DNA from: Fibrobacterota bacterium
GTDB taxonomy: Bacteria > Fibrobacterota > Fibrobacteria > UBA11236
Assembly (NCBI GenBank): GCA_028287505.1
Contig: JAQBPN010000093.1
Location: forward strand, 28,507 to 92,506
DNA length: 64,000 bases
Reading direction: 5' to 3'
The notes under the pieces are model-generated. The model saw nothing but the letters and a program-made list of their open reading frames with translations, did not search any database and had not been told where the DNA came from. Of the stretch, positions 8,774 to 19,302 are shown piece after piece (the first letter of the stretch is position 1; the number at the start of each line of letters is the position of its first letter). Position numbers and translations under genes: made by a program.

Positions 8774-9703
8774 ATGTTCACCCCAGCTTTTTCCAGCGAT
8801 GCGATGTTGAACCGCAAAAACCTGATGCCGGTGGTAAACCCGGACAAGTCGGGGAACCCGCTCCACCATCCCGCCCCCAAGGCGCCCCGGATCTTCGCGG
8901 ACACGGCCACCCGTTCGGAAATCGAGCCGTTGTTCAAGGCCGGCATCATCAACGGCCTCACCACCAATCCTTCGCTGCTGAAAAAGGCGGGCGCCAAATC
9001 CTGGGATCATGCCAAGGAGATCATGAAGGAGCTCTGCAGCCTGCTGCGCCCTTTCCCGGTTTCGCTGGAACTGACCGAACTGGAGGAAGAGAAAATGGTC
9101 CGGCAGGCTGAGGAGCTTTCCGCGCTGGGGGACAATTCCGTGATCAAGGTTCCCGTGGGCGGCTATCGCGCCATCAGCCCTTCGGCCGATCCCTTTACGG
9201 GGCTGAAGGTCATCCGCCGCCTGTGGGAGCGCGGCATCAAGGTGAACACCACGCTGGTTTTCAATACCAACCAGGCCTTCTGGGCGGCCAACGCCGGCGC
9301 CAGCTATGTCAGCCCGTTCCTGGGCCGCTTGGCGGATTATGCCTACAAGCACGATACTCCCGAACGCAAGCCCGGCAACTCCCTCTACTGGGTGGAGGAT
9401 CACAAGAACTCCAAGGGCGACCAGGTCATGCACAACACCGAATACGTGGCCTCGGGCGGCGCGGTGAAGGACGCGGGCGCGCGCCTCATCTTCGAGATCG
9501 CCACCGTCTTCGCCAACTACCAGATCAAGACGGAAATCCTGGCCGCAAGCTTCCGCAACCAGGTCCAACTGACCGAATGCCTGCTGGCGGGCGCCGATAT
9601 CCTCACCGTGCCGGCCTCCGTGCTCAACACGGTGGCGGACCATCCCTTGAGCGATGAAGGAATGAAGGCCTTCGTGGAAGATTCGAAAGCCTTTGGCAAG
9701 TAA
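8774..9703 (+). CDS. tal: Transaldolase family protein
   Basis: 309 residues. Transfers a dihydroxyacetone unit between sugar phosphates in the pentose phosphate pathway. Seen: the DTATRSEI start strand, NGLTTNPSLLKKAG, the probable Schiff-base Lys125 in NSVIKVP, NTTLVFNTNQAFWAANAGA, and YVSPFLGRLADY. An insert-like region (YKHDTPERKPGN to VMHNTEYVA) lengthens it beyond fructose-6-phosphate aldolase-type enzymes (about 220 residues). ATG 8774 has AAGGAG 8 bases upstream. Directly after the stop comes a 43-bp near-duplication of the gene's own end. Confidence 0.9.
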   Translation: MFTPAFSSDAMLNRKNLMPVVNPDKSGNPLHHPAPKAPRIFADTATRSEIEPLFKAGIINGLTTNPSLLKKAGAKSWDHAKEIMKELCSLLRPFPVSLELTELEEEKMVRQAEELSALGDNSVIKVPVGGYRAISPSADPFTGLKVIRRLWERGIKVNTTLVFNTNQAFWAANAGASYVSPFLGRLADYAYKHDTPERKPGNSLYWVEDHKNSKGDQVMHNTEYVASGGAVKDAGARLIFEIATVFANYQIKTEILAASFRNQVQLTECLLAGADILTVPASVLNTVADHPLSDEGMKAFVEDSKAFGK

Positions 9704-9747
9704 CCAACTGAAAAGGCCCGGCCAAAGGCTCGCATTCGGCAAGTAAC
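9695..9747 (+). repeat. 43-bp echo of the transaldolase 3' end
   Basis: GGCAAGTAAC (last two codons, stop and one base, 9695-9704) recurs at 9738-9747, exactly 43 bases downstream. The block between ends in AAGGCTCGC (9725-9733) followed by ATTCG. The same layout, spacing and core occur after the HDOD gene at 33987-34046. Origin unknown. Confidence 0.75.
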
Positions 9748-9752
9748 GAAAG

Positions 9753-9777
9753 CGGCGGGCCTATTCAGCGCCCGCCT
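9753..9777. repeat. GC-rich hairpin between convergent genes
   Basis: GGCGGGC and GCCCGCC arms lie within 9753-9777. There is no T-run on either side, so termination would be weak if it occurs. It lies between the convergent transaldolase and small-protein genes. Confidence 0.45.
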
Positions 9778-9783
9778 GCTCCT

Positions 9784-10077
9784 TCAACGATTGGGGTATT
9801 CCTTTCGCTTGTCGGAATGTTCGCCCCGCACCGTTCCCCAAACCCCATCCTTGGGGAACTCATTGTTCCCGGGAGTATTGGACGAATCGGGTTGGTTCCG
9901 ATCGGAAAACTCCGCGATCAGGTGATCGCCTTCCTCTTCCAGCGAATAATCGGTCTCCTGATTGGCGCCGTGCAGATGCCGTTCAATCAGATCCTGCGCT
10001 TCCGCCAAGGTCAAGTCCGCTCTGCTTATCCAGCCGATGCCGCTGCGTATCCCGTGAAAACGTTTTTCCTCTTCCAT
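9784..10077 (-). CDS. Small acidic protein of unknown function
   Basis: 97 residues, not recognised. It has no signal peptide or membrane segment and is charged and hydrophilic, with a folded-looking N-terminal half (GIGWISRADLTLAEAQDLIERHL) and a polar C-terminal half. It is supported as real by a clear ribosome binding site, GAAGGAG, placed 5 bases before ATG 10077. A 10-bp inverted repeat (10094-10124) lies just upstream of that site on the mRNA. It is probably read after the DUF423 gene. Confidence 0.6.
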   Translation of the reverse strand: MEEEKRFHGIRSGIGWISRADLTLAEAQDLIERHLHGANQETDYSLEEEGDHLIAEFSDRNQPDSSNTPGNNEFPKDGVWGTVRGEHSDKRKEYPNR

Positions 10078-10093
10078 GGAGACTCCTTCGATG

Positions 10094-10124
10094 CCTCCAT
10101 TCCATGCGAGGCCCGGAATGGAGG
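10094..10124 (-). promoter_or_regulatory. Inverted repeat just upstream of a ribosome binding site
   Basis: CCTCCATTCC (10094-10103) and GGAATGGAGG (10115-10124) are perfect 10-bp complements with an 11-base loop, a few bases upstream of the Shine-Dalgarno of the small gene ending at 10077. It could be a leader hairpin controlling translation, or part of a terminator of the upstream DUF423 gene; no T-run is present. Confidence 0.5.
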
Positions 10125-10213
10125 GCGGAACAATCGCCTTAGGGCCCTGATTTTAAAATAGGATTGCGGAGGGACGGGGAATAGCGGCCCGCTTTCGCGG
10201 CCGGAAGCCGGGA

Positions 10214-10597
10214 CTACGGGCGGGCGGCGAGCCGGAGGACGACCCATCCCCAGCCCAGCAGAAAAGCGACTCCGCCCAAGGGGGTAATCGCGCCCAGGGA
10301 CTTGATACCGGTCAGGGTCATGGCGTATAGGCTTCCCGAGAAAAGCAGTATCCCCACCGCGAAGAAACGGGCTCCCCAGCGGATATCGGCGCCGGAGACT
10401 TTGGCGAACAAGGCCAGCGCCAGCAGGACCAGGGCGTGGATCAGGTGATACAGGACTCCGGTATGCCAGACCGTCAGCATTTCCGGCGGTACCTTCGCTT
10501 TCAGGGCATGGGCTCCGAAGGCCCCCAGGCCCACTCCCAGAAACCCCAATCCGCCGGCAATCCGCAACCAATCCATGCCGCTAAAGGTACTCTCCAT
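10214..10597 (-). CDS. DUF423 (YgdD-like) inner-membrane protein
   Basis: 127 residues with four predicted membrane segments. The family signature [18 protein letters not shown] is followed by [21 protein letters not shown] and [12 protein letters not shown], matching DUF423. Function is unknown for the family. It is encoded divergently from acetyl-CoA synthetase and followed in the same direction by the small acidic gene. Confidence 0.9.
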   Translation of the reverse strand: MESTFSGMDWLRIAGGLGFLGVGLGAFGAHALKAKVPPEMLTVWHTGVLYHLIHALVLLALALFAKVSGADIRWGARFFAVGILLFSGSLYAMTLTGIKSLGAITPLGGVAFLLGWGWVVLRLAARP

Positions 10598-10769
10598 GCC
10601 AAGGACCCGCCAGGGTCAGCCTGTGCCCGGTAATTCGGGATGCCAGGCGCGGAATTGGGAATACCTTTCCGTTTCCCGGGACCGGGAGCCCTTTCTCCAC
10701 CGCCTTCCGCCTACTATATTTTTGCGCCCACGGGTCCTCCCGTGCACTCACCCAAAATCGAGGTTCCGC

Positions 10770-12728
<1,959 letters not shown>

Positions 12729-12734
12729 GCGGCT

Positions 12735-12762
12735 CGGAAACATGCCCCAAGGCATGTTTCCG
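12735..12762. repeat. Perfect 12-bp hairpin after acetyl-CoA synthetase
   Basis: CGGAAACATGCC and GGCATGTTTCCG pair perfectly with a CCAA loop, 6 bases after the acsA stop. No T-run follows; a proper terminator lies 90 bases further on. It may protect the mRNA 3' end or be a protein-binding site. Confidence 0.7.
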
Positions 12763-12850
12763 ACGCGAACGCCTTTCCAGAGGACCGACCCGACAGAGAG
12801 TACACACTGCCTCAACCTGTTTCATCTCCGGAAAGAATTCAGAAAACAAC

Positions 12851-12880
12851 AAGGCCGGGGAGTCCATCCCCGGCCTTTTT
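12851..12880. terminator. Bidirectional intrinsic terminator
   Basis: AAGGCCGGGGA and TCCCCGGCCTT pair across a 5-base loop. TTTTT follows on the + strand and a T-rich tail (TTGTTGTTTT) follows on the - strand. It serves the convergent acsA and large secreted-protein genes. Confidence 0.92.
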
Positions 12881-12896
12881 CATTCCATTCGTACTG

Positions 12897-15302
12897 TCAA
12901 TGTTGTGTTTCCGGATACAGGTTGAAGTTCACCGCGTATTCCCACCAATTGTTCAGGCGGTTGCTGTTGGCCGCGGTACCATCCGAGTAACGGCCGGTCA
13001 CGCGGGGATAGTGCTGGAAATACCATTTCACGAAGCCCCGTTGGATCTCCCCGTCCTGGGCCATGGGAAGCCATTCGTTCTGGTTCATCAGGCGCCTGGT
13101 TGACGCGCCCTGAAGCAGGGGATAGTTGTACAACCAGTCGTCGGCCTGGGAGTAGTAGTTGTCAAAGGACCAATACACGTATTCCTGGGAATGGTTGACC
13201 AGGTTGGGTGGCCAGTGGATGACGCCCACGCCGGCCTGGCCCGGCAGATTGCCTTCCACCACGCTGAAGCGGTCCCAGATGTTGCGGATGACGGTGGGCT
13301 GGCGGCTGCCGCAACCCGCCGTGAAATCCGGCCACATGCAGCCATTGTAGGGAATGGGAGGAGGCGTGCCGAAGGCGTGGTCGCCCACCAGTTGTTCGGC
13401 GCGGTGGCCGAAGGCGTGTTCCGCAAGGCCCACGGTGCGTTCGTAGTTGAAGCCCATGACGAAGAAGTTCGGAGTGGGGCGGGTGAACGGGGTACCGTTG
13501 ATCCAATAGGAGGTGCTGCCTCCCATGGCGGATTCGAAATATCCGGCATAGGGGAAGCCCCAGACGATGACTTCGTCCACTTCGCCCGCGTTGACCTTGG
13601 CATCCACGCCGTATTGGTCCATCAGGGCGTTGTAGTCCGCTCCGTAATTGCCTTGACTGGGCATCCGCTGCGTCGCGCCCACCCAATCGCCGGTGTTGAT
13701 GGCGTACTGGTAGGCGTTCAGGTAGTCCGATTCGGTGAATTGCGGGGTGTTGAACTGAACGGATCCCGTGATGGGGCCCCAGGTGTTGAGCAAGGAGGGG
13801 ATGGAAGGATAGTTCGCCACCTTCCAACGCACGTAGCCGCCGCTGGCCTCAGTCAAATCGGCCAGGTAGTCCGTGGCCATCACCACGGGATTGTCCCAGT
13901 TCCAATGGGCCCTGCCGTATTCATGCAGGCGCTGGTTGCCTTGGGTGGTCAGGATGGGGGAGAAGGTGAGCACCAGGGCCTTTTTGACCGTGTAGTACTT
14001 GTTGTTGGTGGCCCAGTAGACGGCGTTGTCGAACAGCGCCAGGGCGCGGCCGGTGCTGATGGCGCCCGGGGTCAGGTCGCTGAAGAACAGGAAGACGCGG
14101 CGGGCCGGGGCGGTGCGGCCGGGCATGGCCACGTTGGCGTCATAGGCGAAGTCGATGACCTTGGCGGTATTGTCCGCCTGGGAGGCGATCTTGATGGCGT
14201 TGGGCCCGGGCTTGCCCCAGGAGATCTGGGCAGGCTGGTTGTAAAGGGTGGAGGTGCCCGTAAGCCCGGCGGCCAGGTCCTGGCAGCCGTCCGCGTAGTT
14301 CTTGGCGGCCGTGTACATGGTGGCGCGATCGCACGCCGAAGTGAAGATGGCTGCTTGGGTCTGGTTGTCCGTAGTGCCGTAATCGGTGCCGCCCACGGTG
14401 CCGGTCATGCCCAGGTCATCCAGGATGGCGTTCTCCCAGGTGATCAGGGGAACCGCCGAGGTGGTGAACTTGGTGTTCACGTCCCCGGAGCTGACCGTGG
14501 AAGAAATGACGATCAGGCCTTTGCCCGCGGCATCACCGGACACGGAGGCCGCGGCGGCCTTGACGGTCACCGCATAACCCAAAGTCTCCAGCCTGCGCTT
14601 GATGAAAGCGTCCGCGCTGGTCAGGGAGGCGGAACCCGCTACCAACAAAACGCCTGCGGGCGGGGGAGTGTTGATGATCTGCACGCTGATGGCGGAAGCG
14701 GATCCCAGCCGGGTATTATCGTGGCTGGTGGCCGCCAGGCCAACGTATACGGTGCCGGTCATGGGAATGGTCTGGGCCGCGCCAATCTGGGTCCAGGCCG
14801 ATCCGTCCGGGGAGCGGAATGCGGTGAAGGCGTCCCCGCTGCGGACCAGCTTCACCCAGTAGGGCGCCGCGAGTCCGGTAGTATTGGTGTTGACCGATGC
14901 GCCGTTCAAGGCGGCGCGGTATTGGAAGGCCACGCCGTTGGAAGGGGTGACGGCCACAAAGGCGTTCTTGGCTCCGGCAGTCAGGTCCTGGCGGATCATC
15001 ACTCCGGCTTTGGCCCATGCATTGGTGTTCGCAACGCTGTTGATCTTGGCGATGATGGTGGTGTTGCCGCTCAGGGCCTGGTAGGCGAAATTGAAGGCGT
15101 CGGCATTGCCCCAGATGTCCGCTCCGGATCCGTAAATGGACCAGAGGCCTCCGCTTTCCGCGGCGCTGCCCGCCACTCCCACCGATCCGATGTCCTTGTC
15201 GATCCAGGGCGCAGGCAATGCATGGACCGACGCGGTCCAACCAAGCAGCAGCGATGCCGAGATCGCCGCAAGTTTTCCTCTTCGGGTTTCTACGCTATTC
15301 AT
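12897..15302 (-). CDS. Large secreted multidomain protein of unknown function
   Basis: About 801 residues with an N-terminal signal peptide (cleavage likely near VHALPAP). Residues about 30-200 look like a DUF1349/concanavalin-like beta-sandwich (WGNADAFNFAYQAL, AKAGVMIRQDL, YWVKLVRSGDAFTAFRSPDG). A Rossmann-like or ThuA-like stretch follows (GVLLVAGSASLTSADAFIKRRLE). The C-terminal 380 residues are unfamiliar and contain an EHAFGHRAE segment that could bind metal. ATG 15302 was chosen because GGAGG lies 6 bases upstream. Probably an extracellular carbohydrate- or protein-acting enzyme, but no catalytic family is recognised. Confidence 0.75.
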   Translation of the reverse strand: MNSVETRRGKLAAISASLLLGWTASVHALPAPWIDKDIGSVGVAGSAAESGGLWSIYGSGADIWGNADAFNFAYQALSGNTTIIAKINSVANTNAWAKAGVMIRQDLTAGAKNAFVAVTPSNGVAFQYRAALNGASVNTNTTGLAAPYWVKLVRSGDAFTAFRSPDGSAWTQIGAAQTIPMTGTVYVGLAATSHDNTRLGSASAISVQIINTPPPAGVLLVAGSASLTSADAFIKRRLETLGYAVTVKAAAASVSGDAAGKGLIVISSTVSSGDVNTKFTTSAVPLITWENAILDDLGMTGTVGGTDYGTTDNQTQAAIFTSACDRATMYTAAKNYADGCQDLAAGLTGTSTLYNQPAQISWGKPGPNAIKIASQADNTAKVIDFAYDANVAMPGRTAPARRVFLFFSDLTPGAISTGRALALFDNAVYWATNNKYYTVKKALVLTFSPILTTQGNQRLHEYGRAHWNWDNPVVMATDYLADLTEASGGYVRWKVANYPSIPSLLNTWGPITGSVQFNTPQFTESDYLNAYQYAINTGDWVGATQRMPSQGNYGADYNALMDQYGVDAKVNAGEVDEVIVWGFPYAGYFESAMGGSTSYWINGTPFTRPTPNFFVMGFNYERTVGLAEHAFGHRAEQLVGDHAFGTPPPIPYNGCMWPDFTAGCGSRQPTVIRNIWDRFSVVEGNLPGQAGVGVIHWPPNLVNHSQEYVYWSFDNYYSQADDWLYNYPLLQGASTRRLMNQNEWLPMAQDGEIQRGFVKWYFQHYPRVTGRYSDGTAANSNRLNNWWEYAVNFNLYPETQH

Positions 15303-15706
15303 CGTGTCCTCCATTGTGAAAGCGTTCGCGGATAAAAAAGCCCTTATGGGGATCGATCGTCAAGCCATTGCAATCGCATTCCTGTGCATTTGATGGAGAA
15401 CATCCGCGCGGAATTTCCCGGTTCGGAAGCGGCAAAAAATGCGGGACGGATAATTTTCGTGACGGATAATACAAAGGCTTCCCGACGAAGAAGATTCCGA
15501 AAGCGCGGAAACCGGATGGAAGCGGGATGGACATCAAGATGAAAACGGACCCGATCCGACAGGGATATGTGGGCGCCCCCGATCGCCGCTAGGGCGGGTT
15601 GCCGCTGCCTGGCGAAGCGGATTGAGAGTAATGGAAAGAAGTGTTAAGTTTTGCCCGCCTTCCCCGCGCCTGCTTTTTCAATCCGGGGAGGATGGAGACC
15701 TTTGTC
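15303..15706. other. 404-bp divergent intergenic region
   Basis: It separates two secreted-protein genes read in opposite directions. The only clear structure is a direct repeat GACGGATAAT at 15445-15454 and 15461-15470, 16 bp apart, which could be an operator or overlap the promoter of the minus-strand gene (TATTAT on that strand). No RNA gene was seen. Confidence 0.45.
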
Positions 15707-16600
15707 ATGATCCGTTCTTCTATCCGATCGGGGCGCATAGCCGCCTTAGCAGCCATTGTCACCTTGTCGGCAGCCGCCATCCAGGCTCAGGCCACGGCAG
15801 GACCCACGGACAGTGCGGCGGCGGCGGAAGCGGCCAAATTCGGATGGAAGCATCGGGTCGGCGGCATGCTCAATCTGAGCCAGGCCTATTACGACAAGTG
15901 GGCCAAGGGCGGTACCGATAATCTTGCCTACGAATGGAATTTCGGCGGATCCATCGACCTGGAGCAACCGGACTACCAATGGGAAACCAAGGCCAAGGCC
16001 ATTTATGGCCGAACCAAACTGGGTTCCCTGGCTTCCCGCAAGTCCTCGGACCAGTTCGATTTCGAGTCCGTATACACCCGCCTGCTCAAAATCCATGTCA
16101 ACCCCTTCGCCTCGGTCACGGCCCAATCCCAGTTCATGCCGGGATATGCGTATACGGAAGCTCCCATTACCAGGACGCAGATCTCCGACTACTTCAATCC
16201 CGCCTACTTTACCGAAACGGCGGGTCTGGGAGTGGAACCCGTCAAGGACTTGAAGGAGCGCCTGGGCGCCACCATGAAGCAAACGGTGGGTTCCTTCGGC
16301 TTCCAGGAAAACGGCGTCCGCACGGGCCGGGACTTCAGGCAGGAATACGGCGTCAGCTCCACCACTGAATATGAGAGAAGCATCATGGAAAACATCCACG
16401 CTTCCACCCGCCTGGACGTTTTCGTGAATTTCAAAGGCATCGACAACATCGATGGACGCTGGGCCAATAAAGTCACGGCCAAGGTGAACAAACTGGTCAG
16501 CGCCAATGTCGAGTACGAAGTGCTCTACGATTCCGATCTGTCCCTGGATACCCAGACGCGGGAAGGCCTCTCCATCGGGATTTCCTTCCTTTCCTTATAG
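15707..16600 (+). CDS. DUF3078-like outer-membrane or periplasmic protein
   Basis: About 297 residues with a signal peptide (RIAALAAIVTLSAAAIQAQA). The mature part is rich in amphipathic beta strands; the GGMLNLSQAYYDKWAKGGTD start and the NFGGSIDLEQPDYQWETKAKA strand resemble DUF3078 proteins of Bacteroidetes and Fibrobacteres. Likely an outer-membrane beta-barrel; function unknown. ATG 15707 has GGAGA 8 bases upstream; the earlier ATG 15692 is too close to its GGAGG. A 9-bp hairpin follows the gene. Confidence 0.75.
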   Translation: MIRSSIRSGRIAALAAIVTLSAAAIQAQATAGPTDSAAAAEAAKFGWKHRVGGMLNLSQAYYDKWAKGGTDNLAYEWNFGGSIDLEQPDYQWETKAKAIYGRTKLGSLASRKSSDQFDFESVYTRLLKIHVNPFASVTAQSQFMPGYAYTEAPITRTQISDYFNPAYFTETAGLGVEPVKDLKERLGATMKQTVGSFGFQENGVRTGRDFRQEYGVSSTTEYERSIMENIHASTRLDVFVNFKGIDNIDGRWANKVTAKVNKLVSANVEYEVLYDSDLSLDTQTREGLSIGISFLSL

Positions 16601-16647
16601 TTTCTATAACGCCCACAGTCCGAAGCAAAAGCTATATGCCGTCATAT

Positions 16648-16668
16648 GCCCCCGGACACTCCGGGGGC
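16648..16668. repeat. GC hairpin between two genes
   Basis: GCCCCCGGA and TCCGGGGGC form a perfect 9-bp stem with a CAC loop, 48 bases after the DUF3078-like gene. There is no T-run, so it is terminator-like only in position. Confidence 0.55.
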
Positions 16669-16753
16669 CGAATCGAGCGGTTCCCGGTCCACCTTGGGAA
16701 GTCCCGCTCTCCAGGTTATCTTACCCGCTTTGGTGAACTCACGGGAGCACGTC

Positions 16754-18967
16754 ATGGCGCAAAAACATAAATGGACTTTCTTCCGCGCCGGCGGCTTCGA
16801 TCAGGTCAAACTGGAGTCCGGCGCGGACCTGATGAATCTCGACAAATTGGACAAAAAGCTGTGGGTCGCTCTCGCATGTCCCACCAGCGGCCTGGAAATC
16901 GATTCGCGCACCCTGGACCTGATCGATTCGGACAAGAACGGCCGCATCCGTCCCGGGGAGCTTATTGAAGCCATCGGATTCGCCGCCGCTCAGTTGAAGA
17001 ATCCGGATGACCTTCTGAAGGGCGAGCCCGGCCTGCCTCTGGCCTCCATCGACGATTCCAATCCCGTCGGCAAGGTGCTATTGTCCTCCGCCCGCCAAAT
17101 CCTCTCCAATATCGGCAAACCCGAGGCGCTGCTTCTTTCCGTGGAAGACGTATCGGACCGTTCCCGGATCTTCGCGAATACCGCGTTCAACGGCGATGGC
17201 ATCATTACCGAATTGAGCGCCTCCACCGAGCCGGTCCGCGCGGTCATCCGCGAGATCATCGAATGCATCGGCTGCGTCCCGGATCTCTCCGGCAAGCCCG
17301 GAATCCTGCCCGAAATGATCGACGCCTTTTTCGCGGAGGCCAAAGCCTTCGACGCCTGGTACGTGAAGGGCGACGCCGAAGCTACCGCGGTCTTCCCGCT
17401 GGGGCGGCTGGGCACGGCGGATGCCGTCTCGGTCATCACCGCCATCAAGCCCAAGGTGGACGATTATTTCGCCCGATGCCGCCTCACGGCCTACGACCCC
17501 CGCACCGAGCAGGTGTTGAACCGCAAGGAAGAGGAGTATCTGGCGCTGGCCGCGAACGATCTGAGCATCACGGCCGCGGAAGTGGCCGGCTTCCCCCTTT
17601 CCCACGTGGGTCCGGAACGGCCCCTGCCCTTGATGGGGCCCGTGAATCCCGCGCATGCGGCGGCCCTCGCCAACCTGGCGGTCGCGGCGGTGAAGCCGAT
17701 CCTGGGGACCCGCGACAAGATCACGGAGAGTGAATGGCATGCCGTGATGGCCAAGGTCGCTCCATACCGGGCCTGGCAGGAGCAGAAGGCGGGACTCAAG
17801 GTGGAGCAGCTCGGGGAGAAGCGTATCCGGGAAATCCTGGAATCGAATCTTTACGCCCAGTTGAACGATCTTGTCGCCAAGGACAAAGCCCTCGAAAGCG
17901 AAACCGCCAGCATCGAACAGGTCGAACGCCTGGTGCGTTATTACCGGGACATCGCCCTGCTTTGCACCAACTTCGTCAACTTCAAGGACTTCTACGACGG
18001 CGCCGAACCTTCCATCTTCCAGTGCGGCACGCTGTACCTCGATCAAAGGGAATGCCGCTTATGCCTTCGCGTCGAGGATCCCGCCAAGCACGCCATCATG
18101 GCGGGATTGGCCGGGGCGTACCTCGCGTATCTGGACTGCACGCGCAAGGAATCGAACGAGAAGATGCAAATCGTGGCGGCTTTCACGGCCGGGGACTCCG
18201 ACAACCTGATGGTGGGGCGGAACGGAATCTTCTACGACCGCAAAGGACGGGATTGGGACGCCACCATCGTCAAGATCGTGGACAATCCCATCAGCATCCG
18301 GCAGGCTTTCTGGTCCCCGTACAAGAAGTTCGTCCGATTCCTAGAGGAGCAGGTCAACAAGCGGGCCGCGGCCGCGGATGCGGAGGCCCACGACAAGCTT
18401 GCCGCGACGGCGGCCACCACCGTCAATGCCGACAAAGCCAAGTTGGCGGTGCCCAAGAAGATCGACGTAGGCACGGTGGCGGCCATCGGCGTCGCCGCCG
18501 GCGCCATTGGAACCTTCGTCACCGCTCTCATCGGCTATCTGGCCGGCATTCTCAAGCTTGGCGTTTTCCCGACCCTTGCCGCCTTGGCCGGGGTGGTTTT
18601 TCTGATCTCCATGCCCTCCGTGATCATGGCGTACATCAAACTCCGGAAGCGCAATCTGGGTCCCATCCTGGATGCCAACGGCTGGGCCGTGAACGCGAAA
18701 GCCAAATTCAACGTCCCCTTCGGGGCCACGCTCAGCAGCGTCGCCAAGCTTCCCCCCGGATCCCGCAGGGATTCCAGCGACCCGTACGCGGACAAGGGGT
18801 TCCCCTGGAAGCGCGCGCTGGTCGCCTTCCTGCTGCTCTACGTCGCCTACCGGTGGAGCGGCGGTTCCTTCGACCGCGTCCTTCCCTCGAGAGCGCGCGC
18901 CGGCAGCCTGCTGGGCCCCCGGTTGCCTTGGTTCCATCCCTCCAAGCCCGAAGAATTCAAACCTTAG
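16754..18967 (+). CDS. EF-hand-containing membrane protein of unknown function
   Basis: 737 residues, not assigned to a named family. Residues near 50-65 hold an EF-hand-like loop (DSDKNGRIRPGE), and a second loop-like segment is NGDGIITE near residue 150. The middle 400 residues are helical and soluble. Three membrane segments lie near the C-terminus (about VGTVAAIGVAAGAIGTFVTA, GVFPTLAALAGVVFLISM, and RALVAFLLLYVAYRW). No signal peptide, so the large N-terminal part is probably cytoplasmic. ATG 16754 has GGGAG 6 bases upstream. Calcium binding is inferred from the loops only. Confidence 0.7.
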   Translation: MAQKHKWTFFRAGGFDQVKLESGADLMNLDKLDKKLWVALACPTSGLEIDSRTLDLIDSDKNGRIRPGELIEAIGFAAAQLKNPDDLLKGEPGLPLASIDDSNPVGKVLLSSARQILSNIGKPEALLLSVEDVSDRSRIFANTAFNGDGIITELSASTEPVRAVIREIIECIGCVPDLSGKPGILPEMIDAFFAEAKAFDAWYVKGDAEATAVFPLGRLGTADAVSVITAIKPKVDDYFARCRLTAYDPRTEQVLNRKEEEYLALAANDLSITAAEVAGFPLSHVGPERPLPLMGPVNPAHAAALANLAVAAVKPILGTRDKITESEWHAVMAKVAPYRAWQEQKAGLKVEQLGEKRIREILESNLYAQLNDLVAKDKALESETASIEQVERLVRYYRDIALLCTNFVNFKDFYDGAEPSIFQCGTLYLDQRECRLCLRVEDPAKHAIMAGLAGAYLAYLDCTRKESNEKMQIVAAFTAGDSDNLMVGRNGIFYDRKGRDWDATIVKIVDNPISIRQAFWSPYKKFVRFLEEQVNKRAAAADAEAHDKLAATAATTVNADKAKLAVPKKIDVGTVAAIGVAAGAIGTFVTALIGYLAGILKLGVFPTLAALAGVVFLISMPSVIMAYIKLRKRNLGPILDANGWAVNAKAKFNVPFGATLSSVAKLPPGSRRDSSDPYADKGFPWKRALVAFLLLYVAYRWSGGSFDRVLPSRARAGSLLGPRLPWFHPSKPEEFKP

Positions 18968-19041
18968 CGGGGCTGGCCGGCCCCATCCCGGTTTTTCACC
19001 GTCTTTGACGGCCCTACGGCCCGTTTCTATCCTTCCTTTCC

Positions 19042-19302
19042 ATGACCTTCGAAGAAATGTGCCGATTGGCGTTGGCCCGGAAAAGCGAAATGCCCGCGGG
19101 CAAATCCACCACGGCCCTGTTTGAAAAGGGCGCCCACGGCATCGGCAAGAAGCTGGTGGAAGAAGCGGCGGAAAGCTGGATGGCGGCCCGTTTCGAAAGC
19201 AAGGATTCCCTGTCCCAGGAGCTCTCCCAGGTCCTGTATTACGTCGCCTGCATGATGGCGGAAAAGGGCGTGTCCCTGGAAGAGGTTTACAAGCACTTAT
19301 GA
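19042..19302 (+). CDS. hisE: Phosphoribosyl-ATP pyrophosphatase
   Basis: 86 residues. Second step of histidine synthesis, hydrolysing PR-ATP to PR-AMP. The MazG-like helical motif is visible: GIGKKLVEEAAESWMAA and QELSQVLYYVACMMAEKGVSL. Stop codon overlaps the hisG start (ATGA), so the two are translationally coupled. The rest of the his operon is not in the window. Confidence 0.92.
   Translation: MTFEEMCRLALARKSEMPAGKSTTALFEKGAHGIGKKLVEEAAESWMAARFESKDSLSQELSQVLYYVACMMAEKGVSLEEVYKHL

Noticed and set aside
13191..15335. A 714-codon open frame on the plus strand
   Set aside because: Antisense to the large secreted protein, which has a signal peptide, ribosome binding site and terminator; the shadow frame has none.
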